DNA of 64,000 nt, taken from assembly GCA_943330705.2 (NCBI GenBank), contig CALQIT020000003.1, positions 1-64,000 of the forward strand, given 5' to 3'. This document shows, piece after piece, positions 24,014 through 32,950 of this stretch. The position numbers and the translations under genes were made by a program. The stretch's first letter is position 1, and each line of letters starts with the position of its first letter. A model generated the notes under the pieces. The model ran no database searches. It saw only the letters and a program-made list of their open reading frames with translations, and was not told where the DNA came from. The DNA comes from Streptomyces griseus (GTDB lineage: Bacteria; Bdellovibrionota; Bdellovibrionia; Bdellovibrionales; Bdellovibrionaceae).

Positions 24014-25430
24014 GCGACGTCAAAAACGAGTTCAAATAAAAATTCTTAAACTTTTGGAGAATTCCAAATGGGGCCAAAGATTTCAAATCAATTCGAAAAA
24101 TATTGAAACTTGGGATAATTTACCTTTGTCGAAGGCTTCTGATTTTGGTCAGCTTTACCCAGGAAAAGTAGAACTTTCATTTTCAACAGAAAAAGTCTTA
24201 CATTGGACTCCAACGACAGGAACCACTGGTATTTCAAAGTGGATTCCATTGACCCCAACGTTAAGAAAAAGTTTTACCAGAATGTTTTTAGTTTGGGCCA
24301 AAGATATTTTGAGACACTATCCATCTATTATCTTTGGAAAATGTTTCGCCTCCGTTTCGCCCTCTAGCAAAGACGATGACTTAGATTATATTCAATCTTG
24401 GACTGCTCGAATTATTTCTCTGTTCGTCATTTCAAGCCATGAAATCAAGAAAAGTATAAGCGCCGAAGAATTCCATATTTGCCTTAGCAAAGCGCTCCTT
24501 AAAAAAGACTTACGGGCCATTTCAATTTGGAGTCCTTCGTATCTTTTAAATTTTCTTAATTTTTTAAAAAAGAGTGATAATTTAGCTGAAGACGACTTCA
24601 AAAAACTTTGGCCAAATTTAAAAATAATTTCTTGTTGGGGCGATGGAGCCTCTGCAGCTGGGCTTCAAAAACTTAAGCAGCTTTTCCCAAAAACACTTGT
24701 GCAAGCAAAGGGCTTACTGGCAACAGAAGGCCCGATGACAATTCCTCTTATCGACCTAAAGGGTGGGGTACCATTGCTAGACGATGTTTATTTTGAATTT
24801 ATAGATTCAAATGGAAGATTAAAAAAACTTCATGAACTCGAAATAGATGCAATATACGAAATTTTGCCATCCTGGCTAGGTGGTTTTCCGCGCTATCAAA
24901 TAAGTGATCTTGTCAAAGTTGTTGGTTTTAATAAAGCGATTCCACTACTTCAATTCGAAAGCAGAAAAGGGCTTACCTCGGATCTTGTTGGAGAAAAAAT
25001 AACAGAAGAATTCGCAAAAAAAACTATGACGCAATTATTTTCAGATTATGTAGACAACGATGCACAGTCATTTCTAATGCCTTTGCAATCCGAAATAAAT
25101 GGTAAAGTTAGATATTCAATTGTGACTTCGGCCTCAAAAGTAATCACTGAACTTGAAGCCTTGCTATTAGAAAATCCCCATTATGCGCTAGCCAGGAAGC
25201 AAGGACAGATTTCTTTTCCGAAAGTGTTCCATGTCGAAAATCCGCAAGCTGCACTTTTAGAGGCCAGCGTAAAAGCAGGATTTGGAAGAGGTGACGTGAA
25301 GCCCTGTTTTTTAGTTACTAATAGGCAGATTATTCAACAGCTGATGATTTATTTTGAAAAAGAAATTCCAGGGCTGATGCCATTTCATCAACAGATGGCG
25401 CAACCAATAAGTCCTGAATTGAATCAATGA
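24003..25430 (+). CDS. GH3-family acyl-acid amido synthetase-like protein
   Basis: A 475-residue member of the GH3 branch of adenylating enzymes. HWTPTTGTTGISKWIPLTPT (from residue 67) is the ATP-binding P-loop-like motif, and later GGFPRYQISDLVKVVGF matches the GH3 Y-R-x-G/S-D-x-V block. Plant GH3 enzymes adenylate hormone acids and join them to amino acids; bacterial members are less known. The start is TTG at 24003 with GGAG 7 nt upstream, overlapping the acyltransferase gene by 11 bp. Its last 101 bp overlap the 3' end of the convergent di-iron gene. It likely forms an amide bond in the cluster product. Confidence 0.85.
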   Translation: MSVKRRQKRVQIKILKLLENSKWGQRFQINSKNIETWDNLPLSKASDFGQLYPGKVELSFSTEKVLHWTPTTGTTGISKWIPLTPTLRKSFTRMFLVWAKDILRHYPSIIFGKCFASVSPSSKDDDLDYIQSWTARIISLFVISSHEIKKSISAEEFHICLSKALLKKDLRAISIWSPSYLLNFLNFLKKSDNLAEDDFKKLWPNLKIISCWGDGASAAGLQKLKQLFPKTLVQAKGLLATEGPMTIPLIDLKGGVPLLDDVYFEFIDSNGRLKKLHELEIDAIYEILPSWLGGFPRYQISDLVKVVGFNKAIPLLQFESRKGLTSDLVGEKITEEFAKKTMTQLFSDYVDNDAQSFLMPLQSEINGKVRYSIVTSASKVITELEALLLENPHYALARKQGQISFPKVFHVENPQAALLEASVKAGFGRGDVKPCFLVTNRQIIQQLMIYFEKEIPGLMPFHQQMAQPISPELNQ

Positions 25431-26271
25431 AAATTTTGGGGACAGGCCCTTGTCCGATAAGTCGAGCAATGATCTCTAATTGAGAGACTACAACTTCTTT
25501 GGAGTTTAACTGTATAAGGATTCCTTTAATTTCTTCATATGATAAAGAGGGCACCTCAGAACTTAAAGCAGTAAAAACTCTAACTGGTCCAATACGAATC
25601 ATACGCAATAGATTTTTCAAATAACCCGAAATTTCTCGTTGAAGTGGCAAGTGCAAAAATTCGTTCTCATTATGCCTTCCAATCATTACACCGGCACCAT
25701 GATGACTAGCTTCATCATGAATAATTTCTTCAAATATCTTCTTTAAACATTCATTTGTCGTTGCAGCGGCTAGAGCCTTGTAATGCCAAAGACCCCAGCC
25801 TTCCAGAATAACTTGTAAAATATAAATTGCACACCGCGGCGATGCTTCTGAAGAAATTTTTGCCATCTCGCTTAAAAAACCATTCAATTCCCCAGCCTGT
25901 TCTGAATCTATATAAAATGGCTTCAAGGCTAGAAAATGCTTAGCTTCTTCTGCAGCAAATATAGAAAATAAAGCTCGTTCCTCAGCAAATTTTGCTTCAA
26001 CCGCAAATTTAGACATCATAAGCATAGCGCCCTTTTCGATAAAATAGGCTTCTTGGATGAGTGAATGGCTCAGCAAGGAAACGATTTTACTCTTTTTTTC
26101 GGCACCCAATTTTTCAAAAACTAAAACAAGATTTAAACCCCAAAAATCAGCATTCCAATGGACTTCATAAAGGGAAACATTGTTGTCGCGAGCCTCATGT
26201 TTTGCGCGCAAAATACGATTTAATGGATGCTCAAGGGTAAGTCGCGGCAAAGAAAGTACATTTGAATTCAT
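25330..26271 (-). CDS. ferritin-like di-iron protein
   Basis: A 313-residue helical protein with the classical carboxylate-bridged di-iron pattern: a Glu in LIQEAYFIEKG, E-x2-H in AAEEAKHF, a Glu in VILEGWGLWHY and E-x2-H in IIHDEASHH. This is the E...ExxH...E...ExxH ligand set of ferritin-like oxygenases, desaturases and ribonucleotide reductase R2. It has no membrane segment. Last gene of the minus-strand half of the cluster, joined by an ATGA-type 4-bp overlap to the GNAT-like gene, and its 3' end overlaps the GH3 gene by 101 bp in the opposite direction. Distinct from the AurF-like protein in length and motif spacing. Confidence 0.78.
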   Translation of the reverse strand: MNSNVLSLPRLTLEHPLNRILRAKHEARDNNVSLYEVHWNADFWGLNLVLVFEKLGAEKKSKIVSLLSHSLIQEAYFIEKGAMLMMSKFAVEAKFAEERALFSIFAAEEAKHFLALKPFYIDSEQAGELNGFLSEMAKISSEASPRCAIYILQVILEGWGLWHYKALAAATTNECLKKIFEEIIHDEASHHGAGVMIGRHNENEFLHLPLQREISGYLKNLLRMIRIGPVRVFTALSSEVPSLSYEEIKGILIQLNSKEVVVSQLEIIARLIGQGPVPKIFIDSIQDLLVAPSVDEMASALEFLFQNKSSAVE

Positions 26272-27053
26272 ATTGATTGATCACCGGAAGCGGTCTTATT
26301 TTTAATAGTTGCATAGGAATGGAAACGTTGTAAATTTTTATAAATTGGCTGAGTCGCTTTCTTAAAACAATACAAAATTGCATTCAGTATCGTAACTTCG
26401 CCGACGCAAGCAAGCTCAGTTCCATTTTCCCAATCAGGATTTAATTTTTCAAAAAAGGCTATCCTTGGATATTTTCGGTCATGCGCAGTTATCGGCGCAA
26501 CTCCAGACTTCAGTCGTGTCGACAGGTTGTCGAATCGAACGTGGCCCGTTTTAGAGTTGTAGCATGTTCCGAACAATTCCGAGTAAAATATGTCCATTCT
26601 TGTTTGATGTAATACCGAGGTTTCTTTTTCGTATCTAGGATAATGATTTAAGAAATTATTGGCGAGTAAAAGATACGTCTTGTATCCTTTTGAAATCAAA
26701 AACCAGTATACAGGCTGATTGATATTTTTTATTTTCTGAATAAAAACAAATTTAGTGAACATAATTTGAAGTGACGACTGTCCCCAGTACTTCTTTTCAA
26801 CAATAGTGTCTCCGCTAAACACGCCTATCCATCTTTTGCCGTCAGTCATAAAATAGCGGATGACTATTGTAGAAAATCCTCTGATCACTTTCTGTTGATC
26901 TTTAACTACTATAACCTTATCTTTTATCGACAAATCAGCCTCAAATTTTTTTAAAGCCACTCCATCATAGTGATCTTGCATCAATTCAAATAATCGTAGT
27001 TTTTCAATTTGGTTTAGTTTATTAACACCAATTATTTCTGATTTTAATGCCAT
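26268..27053 (-). CDS. probable GNAT-like N-acyltransferase
   Basis: A protein of 261 residues of uncertain family. The order of a first helix (LRLFELMQDHYDG), an exposed strand pair with KVIVVKDQQKVIRGFSTIVIR, WIGVFSGDTIVEKKYWGQSSLQIMFTKFVF and VYWFLISKGYKTYLLLANNF is like the GNAT N-acyltransferase fold, where the W-G-x-x-x-L/I helix binds acyl-CoA. ATG at 27053 with GGAGA 4 nt upstream is the better start; the frame is open to 27107 but that would overlap the Rieske gene more deeply. Lies between the second Rieske and the di-iron gene, overlapping both. Could add an acyl chain to an amine in the pathway; this is inference. Confidence 0.6.
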   Translation of the reverse strand: MALKSEIIGVNKLNQIEKLRLFELMQDHYDGVALKKFEADLSIKDKVIVVKDQQKVIRGFSTIVIRYFMTDGKRWIGVFSGDTIVEKKYWGQSSLQIMFTKFVFIQKIKNINQPVYWFLISKGYKTYLLLANNFLNHYPRYEKETSVLHQTRMDIFYSELFGTCYNSKTGHVRFDNLSTRLKSGVAPITAHDRKYPRIAFFEKLNPDWENGTELACVGEVTILNAILYCFKKATQPIYKNLQRFHSYATIKNKTASGDQSI

Positions 27054-28093
27054 AAATTCTCCGACTGAAAATAATTTTTTTCTTTTGGGAGAATTTTCAA
27101 ACCCCAAGGCAAGGTTGATTGTCCTTCAACGTGTTGAATGAATTTTACGATGGCCTCGTCTGCCTTTATTGGATGATTAAATTGAAATTTAATCGATTTG
27201 AATATTTTAGTGTCGCCACGGGCAAAATAATTTCCAACTACTTGGGTTACTTTTAACAAAAGAAAGTTTATAATTTTCCCTGTTAAACCAGATCTTTTTT
27301 TAGTAATTAGTATCGTTTGCCCTTCTGAAAATCCCGCCGCATTCTGACGCAGTGAAAACATGATATAAAAATGTAAGAAATCAGGCCCCAAAGTCACGCA
27401 CCCCGTATTTCCAAACCAATAGGATAAATCATAAGTAAGTCGCTTTTTGTAAAACAAACCAATGAGCCGCATGGTGAAAGATGATCTGTCGGCAACGGTT
27501 GTATTGTCGAAAACAATTTGCTGCCGAGATTTCTTTTCAGCTTTCATATAAAGTGGAATAGAAAAATGATGAACCGATTGAAAATGCTGTGCATCTATTG
27601 CGTTAATCATCATTACACCAGGTGCACATTCTTTTAGAAAAGGCTTGCCTAAAGTTGCAGAAACTTCCTTGCCTTCCAGCTCTGGTACTTCTGGGATACT
27701 GCACTTAGGCTCGTCGTCTCCGATCCATATCCAAATTAAATTATAACGTTCGTCAACATTCCAAGTTTGAATCGGTTTTATTCCGCGAGTTTCATTCTGG
27801 CAGGGAATATCAACGCAACGTCCATCACCATTAATTTGCCATCGATGAAAAAAACAACGTATTGAATCACCTTCAACTTTTCCTTCTTTTAAATGCGCAC
27901 CCATATGCGGGCAGTAAGCATCTAAAGCTCGAACCTTTCCGTTTTCACTTCTATATAAAACAAGATCACGCCCAAAAAGAGAAACTCCTTTTGTCTTTTT
28001 CTTGCTTAGATCTTTCGATGCAAAAACCCAATACCAACCTTCAGTGACAACACTTGTGTTGTTAAAGACTTCTGTCTTGTTGCCTAACGACAT
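27044..28093 (-). CDS. Rieske non-haem iron oxygenase (second copy)
   Basis: A 349-residue oxygenase with Rieske ligands Cys61-x-His63 and Cys80-x2-His83 (CPHMGAH and CFFHRW) and the catalytic iron site in MINAIDAQHFQSVH: Asn164, Asp167, His170 and His175. It resembles the KshA-type branch (steroid 9-alpha-hydroxylase oxygenase and relatives) in the opening WYWVFASKDL and the CPHMGAHL motif, but substrate cannot be read from the sequence. GGAG lies 7 nt before the ATG. It overlaps the amidohydrolase gene by 32 bp and the GNAT-like gene by 10 bp. Electron supply could come from the cluster ferredoxin. Confidence 0.9.
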   Translation of the reverse strand: MSLGNKTEVFNNTSVVTEGWYWVFASKDLSKKKTKGVSLFGRDLVLYRSENGKVRALDAYCPHMGAHLKEGKVEGDSIRCFFHRWQINGDGRCVDIPCQNETRGIKPIQTWNVDERYNLIWIWIGDDEPKCSIPEVPELEGKEVSATLGKPFLKECAPGVMMINAIDAQHFQSVHHFSIPLYMKAEKKSRQQIVFDNTTVADRSSFTMRLIGLFYKKRLTYDLSYWFGNTGCVTLGPDFLHFYIMFSLRQNAAGFSEGQTILITKKRSGLTGKIINFLLLKVTQVVGNYFARGDTKIFKSIKFQFNHPIKADEAIVKFIQHVEGQSTLPWGLKILPKEKNYFQSENLWH

Positions 28094-30245
28094 AATCTTT
28101 CTCCTGAAAATTAAATTGATTCATCGCGCACTTCGTAGCCATCATCAAAAACTTGCTCCATTCAATTCGTGAGCTGTTAGCAATCTTAAAATAGCGGCCT
28201 CTTAATAACTCGAAAAACATTCGATAAAGGCTAAACGTGGCGCGAAGACTAAACATCGCATCTCTTGAAACAATGGGACTAGGTTCAAAAAATTTATGCC
28301 CAATCAGTCCAATAGATTGCGAAAGAGGCCAAAACAGCAAAGGTATCCAGGAATGTGCCATAAAGGCCCATAAAGGCAGACCACTCATTAGAATAACGCC
28401 AGCAAAATGTAAGAAAACATTTCGCGGGTCTTGATGTTTTAAAACAAACACAGACCAGTAATTAACAAATGGATGCAACGTTCTAGCGTCATCTATTGCA
28501 AAAGATTGAGTTGGGCGTTCATAAGGATTCTTACGTAGTGGTTTTCCGCTTCCTGAATTGAGGACAAGCCAATTTAACTCACCTCTATTCACGACAGTTT
28601 TTCCAGAAATCCAAACATGCGTTAATGATTCCTCAAGCCCACGGTTAACAAATCGCGCATATCCATTCAAAAATTTATCATTAATTTCTACCATTTTTGA
28701 TTGAAGTTTTTTTAAAGCCTCTGGATCTATCAAACAGATATCAGCGGGCTTACCTAGCTCAATAGTCCCAGCCGGTAACCTCCACCAAGTAGCTAAATCC
28801 CCTGTAAATCTGGCGACTAACTCTTCTATTGATATACGTCCAATAAATTTCTGATTTTCGGTGATCAGCCAATCACGAATAGTTCTTAAGCCTACATCGT
28901 AATAAGCAAAATTTCTAACATGAGCACCCGCATCACTTAAGCCAGGTTGCACGTCAGGATCACTTATTAATTTTTGTCTAGGAATCTCTCGGCGATTGGC
29001 AAATTCAATCCACCACTGAAAGTCAGTGTCCTGCTCCGCCAGAACATCAAGAAAAAAATCCAAGCTGTCTTTTTCAAATTCTTCGGCAATCGAGTCGAAA
29101 TATCTATCGCTCCAATCAGGTTTTGAAGATTTAATGACTTTTATTTCACTAAAGCTACGAGAACAGGTTTTTATTTTTTGGTTAAACCAATCATTACGAA
29201 ATGCATTTCTAAATTCAGGATCAAGAAGTAAAGCTTTTCTTTCATCTCTTGTCTTGAGGCTATTTAGCCGCGCACCCGCTGGAAATTCATCAAAAAGGGG
29301 CGTCACCGGTCCATCTGAGTAAATCCCAAAAGGCGCAGCTAAGGTCTGTAATTTTAAATTAGCACCGCCCCAGCGATTGATAAATCTTAATAGCGGAGAC
29401 CAAATTCGCCAAGACCAAGGCATTGTATCTACGTCAAGCGCACCAATAACTGTCATTCGCAGCGGCTTCTTTCCAACTCCGAGAGCCAACGATAAAAGTT
29501 GAAATATAGAGGGCCGATGTTGTGGATTCGGCGTCATCTGCAAGATAGCATCATACTTTCTACAAACATCTGCTAAGTATTGTATTTCTGAATGAGACGC
29601 ACGATGCGATGGTAAATTTTCACCGGCAAAAGTGCCGCTCATTAGATGCCAAGGAATACGATCAACGGATAGACCATAAAATCCACTCCTAAGCGCGTCA
29701 TCTAGAATATGACCCATTTTTTGGATTTCAGCTTGGCTTGCCTCTTTGTTCAGAGCATTTTCAAGGCCCATAACAAATACGCGCAAAGCACTATGACCAA
29801 GCAGCAATGCCACGTGAGGACCTAATTTAAGCGAATTTAAAAATTTAATGTAGTCTTGAGGCGTAGTTCTTTCATTCGCGTCTTTAAGCCAATTCCTTAT
29901 TAAACTGGGTGAAATTGATTCAACACGATGAAATATATCAGCTAAGTCGCTAGGCTTTCCTAAACTAAGCGACAAGCTACAGTTACCCATAACAACGCTA
30001 GTAACTCCGTGGCGAACTGACTCTGAAAGTGCAGGTGACATTTCAACTTCAAGATCATAATGAGTATGAATATCTATCAAACCTGGAATTAACCATTTTT
30101 CGTTAGCATCAATGATAGCTTTCGAGTCGGGCTTCTCATTACCTATGTATTCTATTATCCCACCTCTCCAACCAACGTTGGTTTTGCGAGCGGGCACGCC
30201 GGTACCATCAATTAAAATAGAATTAATTACCAAAATATCTAGCAT
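28062..30245 (-). CDS. D-aminoacylase-type amidohydrolase fused to an Mpo1-like membrane domain
   Basis: A protein of 727 residues with two parts. Residues 1-560 are an amidohydrolase of the N-acyl-D-amino-acid deacylase type: GLIDIHTHYDLE (His60, His62), GVTSVVMGNCSLSLS with the metal-binding Cys, LLGHSALR, and SDAGAHVRNF with the catalytic Asp. Residues 600-700 contain FVNYWSVFVLKHQDPRNVFLHF, two hydrophobic segments and QSIGLIGHKFFEPSP, the pattern of the DUF962/Mpo1 family; yeast Mpo1 is an Fe(II) dioxygenase that alpha-oxidises 2-hydroxy fatty acids from sphingolipids. The fusion suggests amide hydrolysis coupled to acyl-chain processing at the membrane. The linked roles are inferred. 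Confidence 0.8.
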   Translation of the reverse strand: MLDILVINSILIDGTGVPARKTNVGWRGGIIEYIGNEKPDSKAIIDANEKWLIPGLIDIHTHYDLEVEMSPALSESVRHGVTSVVMGNCSLSLSLGKPSDLADIFHRVESISPSLIRNWLKDANERTTPQDYIKFLNSLKLGPHVALLLGHSALRVFVMGLENALNKEASQAEIQKMGHILDDALRSGFYGLSVDRIPWHLMSGTFAGENLPSHRASHSEIQYLADVCRKYDAILQMTPNPQHRPSIFQLLSLALGVGKKPLRMTVIGALDVDTMPWSWRIWSPLLRFINRWGGANLKLQTLAAPFGIYSDGPVTPLFDEFPAGARLNSLKTRDERKALLLDPEFRNAFRNDWFNQKIKTCSRSFSEIKVIKSSKPDWSDRYFDSIAEEFEKDSLDFFLDVLAEQDTDFQWWIEFANRREIPRQKLISDPDVQPGLSDAGAHVRNFAYYDVGLRTIRDWLITENQKFIGRISIEELVARFTGDLATWWRLPAGTIELGKPADICLIDPEALKKLQSKMVEINDKFLNGYARFVNRGLEESLTHVWISGKTVVNRGELNWLVLNSGSGKPLRKNPYERPTQSFAIDDARTLHPFVNYWSVFVLKHQDPRNVFLHFAGVILMSGLPLWAFMAHSWIPLLFWPLSQSIGLIGHKFFEPSPIVSRDAMFSLRATFSLYRMFFELLRGRYFKIANSSRIEWSKFLMMATKCAMNQFNFQEKDYVVRQQDRSL

Positions 30246-30261
30246 TCAAAAATTATAGGCA

Positions 30262-30891
30262 TCATCTTTGTTTACTTGCAAGGATCAAGGAAGTCACAAG
30301 TAACGCGCCCAACGCTAGAAGCCAGCCAAACACCACATCGATAGCGTAGTGCTGTTTTGTCAATAAAGTCGATGTCGCGATTCCTAAACTCCAAATAAGC
30401 CAAATAGATCCCATCAGCTTTCGCTTTTCACTCCAAATTGAAAAAGCACAAATTGTGCTAAGAGCGACATGAAGCGACGGGGAACAGTTTGCGGCGGGGT
30501 CCAATCGATAGAGCCACTCATATAAAATCAACCAAGGACTTCCAATAAGCAAATTCACGGTTTGATCTCTTTGTATTGTCGTCGGCCATATCGCAAAAAT
30601 TACGAATGCAGCGAGAGAGGCAAGAGCAATGGACGTATACCAAAAAAGCCATTTTTTTTTATCTTGGATCATCCAGGCTGTTACGGCCACAATTGCAAAA
30701 TGAGACACATAAATAAGTATAGCAGGTGCCCAGAAACCAATTTTGTCATCCATTGTGCTTGCGGTTAAAACAACCGCTTTATTCGAAGCGCCAAGTATTG
30801 GGTAAAAAAGGCAAAACAACAAATACCAGGCCAAAAAAAGGCGAACTCTAAGCGAATTAAATATAAAATTTATTTTAACTTTAGCCATCAT
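30262..30891 (-). CDS. PAP2-superfamily membrane phosphatase/phosphotransferase
   Basis: A 209-residue membrane protein with about six helices and the two catalytic motifs of the PAP2 family: CSPSLHVALS (C2) and TKQHYAIDVVFG (C3, His and Asp). A clear C1 K-x6-RP motif is missing, as in the AUR1/inositol-phosphorylceramide-synthase-like branch. Members remove phosphate from lipid phosphates or transfer phospho-head groups to ceramide-like acceptors. First gene of the minus-strand half of the cluster; its promoter must lie in the 62 bp shared with the broken methyltransferase gene. It supports a lipid product. Confidence 0.85.
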   Translation of the reverse strand: MMAKVKINFIFNSLRVRLFLAWYLLFCLFYPILGASNKAVVLTASTMDDKIGFWAPAILIYVSHFAIVAVTAWMIQDKKKWLFWYTSIALASLAAFVIFAIWPTTIQRDQTVNLLIGSPWLILYEWLYRLDPAANCSPSLHVALSTICAFSIWSEKRKLMGSIWLIWSLGIATSTLLTKQHYAIDVVFGWLLALGALLVTSLILASKQR

Positions 30892-30953
30892 AAATTACCT
30901 GATTTTATTGTTTTTTACTGATTTAATGTTCAAGGGTAACGGCAAAAGGAGTC

Positions 30954-31497
30954 ATGTATAGTAGCAGCAAACTCAAAACTGAACTAAATAAATTTACACC
31001 AACTCTATACGACAAGCACGGGTTAAAAAATATTTTGGGAGAGCAAAAACGCTACTTGAACATAGGCTACTGGAAGCAAAATCCTGCTACACTTGATCAG
31101 GCTTGTGATGATCTAATCAAGCTGGTCTCAAACGTTTCAAACCTTTCAAAGACAGAGGCAATTTTAGATGTTGAATGTGGTTTCGGAGAGCAAATTTTTT
31201 GCTTTGCAAGATGCTCAGGCAGAAATTAAAAATAGAAAATTAGATGGCCGTATAGACTTTGTACAAGGTCATGCCGAGATGCTGCCATTTTTAGATTTAC
31301 AATTTTATAACGTAATTTGTATTGAAGCTGCTTTTCATTTTCTAAGTAGAGAAAGTTTTTTATTCTGAGAGCATTTGGAAAGATTACTATCCACTAACGC
31401 GGATAAGATTAATTATCGAATTACGCAGTTCTTTATTGAACCTGGTTTAATAGGCAGAAATGACGACCGTCCTGAATTTTTAGTTCGTTATCTTTAA
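30954..31497 (+). pseudogene. broken SAM-dependent methyltransferase
   Basis: The first 92 codons (30954-31229) read like the N-terminus of a small-molecule methyltransferase, with RYLNIGYWKQNPATLDQAC and the SAM motif ILDVECGFGEQ, where the usual Gly of DVGCGxG is Glu. A frameshift near 31190 then moves the coding to another frame (EIKNRKLDGRIDFVQGHAEMLPF, VICIEAAFHF, motif II and III regions), which meets an in-frame TGA at 31366 and continues open to 31497. The C-terminal half of the enzyme is missing. Decay next to an intact biosynthetic cluster suggests a lost tailoring step or debris of the island edge. Confidence 0.75.
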
Positions 31498-32926
31498 AGA
31501 AATTGCACGTATCGCTAGGGACGCTACAATCTGGAAATATTTTTTCAAACTTTGCATTCAAGACGAATGTGAAGTTTTCATTCGCGGCTTGCCGATTAAT
31601 CCCAATGACCCAACAAGCTTACTACAATTAGACATCTTGGCGGCCTTTGCGGAGTATGAGAGTAATCAAATTTCCAAAAGAACGCGTGAAAGTAATTTCT
31701 CTGCCATGGTTACATCCGGAAAGTTTAATTCAACCCATCAAGTTCTTGGCCTGGACCAATTAATCGTAAATGGTGAACCCAAAGTCGGATTCTAAGTTGC
31801 AAATTCCAAAGAGCTTGAATCCGTCGGATGGATCCTGCGCACTTTTTTAAAGTATGGCTCGCAACAAAAAACTTTAGAAGAGTGCGAAAAGCGTGGAATT
31901 AAAAATAAGAATGGCAAAGCGTTCAAAAAGAATTCCCTTACAACTTTGCTGACCAATAAAAAATACATTGGAAAATGGATTGTGAATCCAGAAAATAAAG
32001 AAAAGGCCCAGCAAAAATTATTACCTTATGATAAATACACAGAAATCGAACTACCCCATGGATGTGTCATTGATATTGATTTATCGAATAGCGTTCAACA
32101 TACGCTTGCCCAAATTGCTGGAAAGAATACAAAAAACACAAGGTTAACTCGAATTTATTCGTTGTCGGGCATCTTGCGGTTAACAGATGGTTCACCGTTT
32201 CACGGTCGAAGTGCTTATAGTTCGAAAGGCGTTCGGAATAATTACTATTACAACAAAAACTTAGGCCAGCCATTCCGTGCCGAAGACCTAGAAACGGAAG
32301 CAAAAACAGTGACTGTTGGAATCATCAGAGAAAATGATCAAGTTCAAGATGCCGTTAGACGACGCTGTAAAGACATCAAAAGCCTAACGGATCTGATTCA
32401 AGGTCAAGCCGACAAGCTAAACATTGAGATTGCATCATTAGAAAAAGATAAAACTTCGTTAAGTACACAGTTGGATTTTTTGCTTTCAGACGGCAATGCC
32501 GAGGATGCGAAACTTTTTAAGGACGAATATAAAAACAGAATGGAAGACATCAATCAGCAAATCGGCCAACTAAGAGCCTCTTTGGAGTTGATGACGGTTA
32601 AAGGCAAAAATTTGAATGACGATACGTTTGATTGGAAGTCTGTGAAAAGGCGTGCAGAAGAGATTTTGGATTTGATTCAAGAGCATGACCCAGTAGCCCT
32701 TAACAGGGCGTACAGTCAGCTTTTCGAAACAATTGTGCTGGGTGAGTTAGATAAAGATGGCAAAAGGCCGTTGAAGTTTGTGTTGAGAGATAATGGCGAT
32801 GGCCCAAAAACAAAAAAGCCAGGTGTTAACCTGGCTGCAGAATCATGCGCTACACATAAAATGGCTCAGAAGGAGGGACTCGAACCCCCGACCCAGCGGT
32901 TAACAGCCGCTTGCTCTACCAACTGA
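31484..32926 (+). pseudogene. broken large serine recombinase
   Basis: The product lacks the N-terminal 60 or so residues with the catalytic Ser. What remains begins KEIARIARDATIWKYFFKLC, continues through VFIRGLPINPNDPTSLLQLDILAAFAEYESNQISKRTRE (end of the resolvase domain), and is cut by an in-frame TAA at 31793. The same frame goes on with ESVGWILRTFLKYG and LLTNKKYIGKW of the recombinase domain, a basic DNA-binding part and a long coiled coil (about 32340-32700). The 3' end reads through the terminator and into the antisense of tRNA-Asn, stopping at 32926. It is therefore an inactive phage- or island-type integrase. Confidence 0.85.
32804..32836 (-). terminator. intrinsic terminator of tRNA-Asn
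   Basis: On the minus strand the stem AGCCAGG / CCTGGCT (32836-32830 with 32823-32817) closes a 6-nt loop and is followed by TTTTTTG and more T residues. It lies 26 nt beyond the CCA end of the tRNA. The recombinase pseudogene reads through it on the other strand. Confidence 0.85.
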
Positions 32927-32937
32927 GCTACTTCTGA
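32862..32937 (-). tRNA. tRNA-Asn (GTT)
   Basis: A 76-nt tRNA with encoded CCA. The acceptor stem is TCAGAAG / CTTCTGA with discriminator G; the D arm contains AGCTCAGTTGGTAGAGC; the anticodon stem AGCGG / CCGCT encloses CTGTTAA with anticodon GTT; the T arm carries GGTTCGAGTCC. All stems pair. The 3' half overlaps the end of the recombinase pseudogene on the opposite strand, so the gene probably served as an integration site. Confidence 0.97.
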
Positions 32938-32950
32938 ACACGAATAGAAG

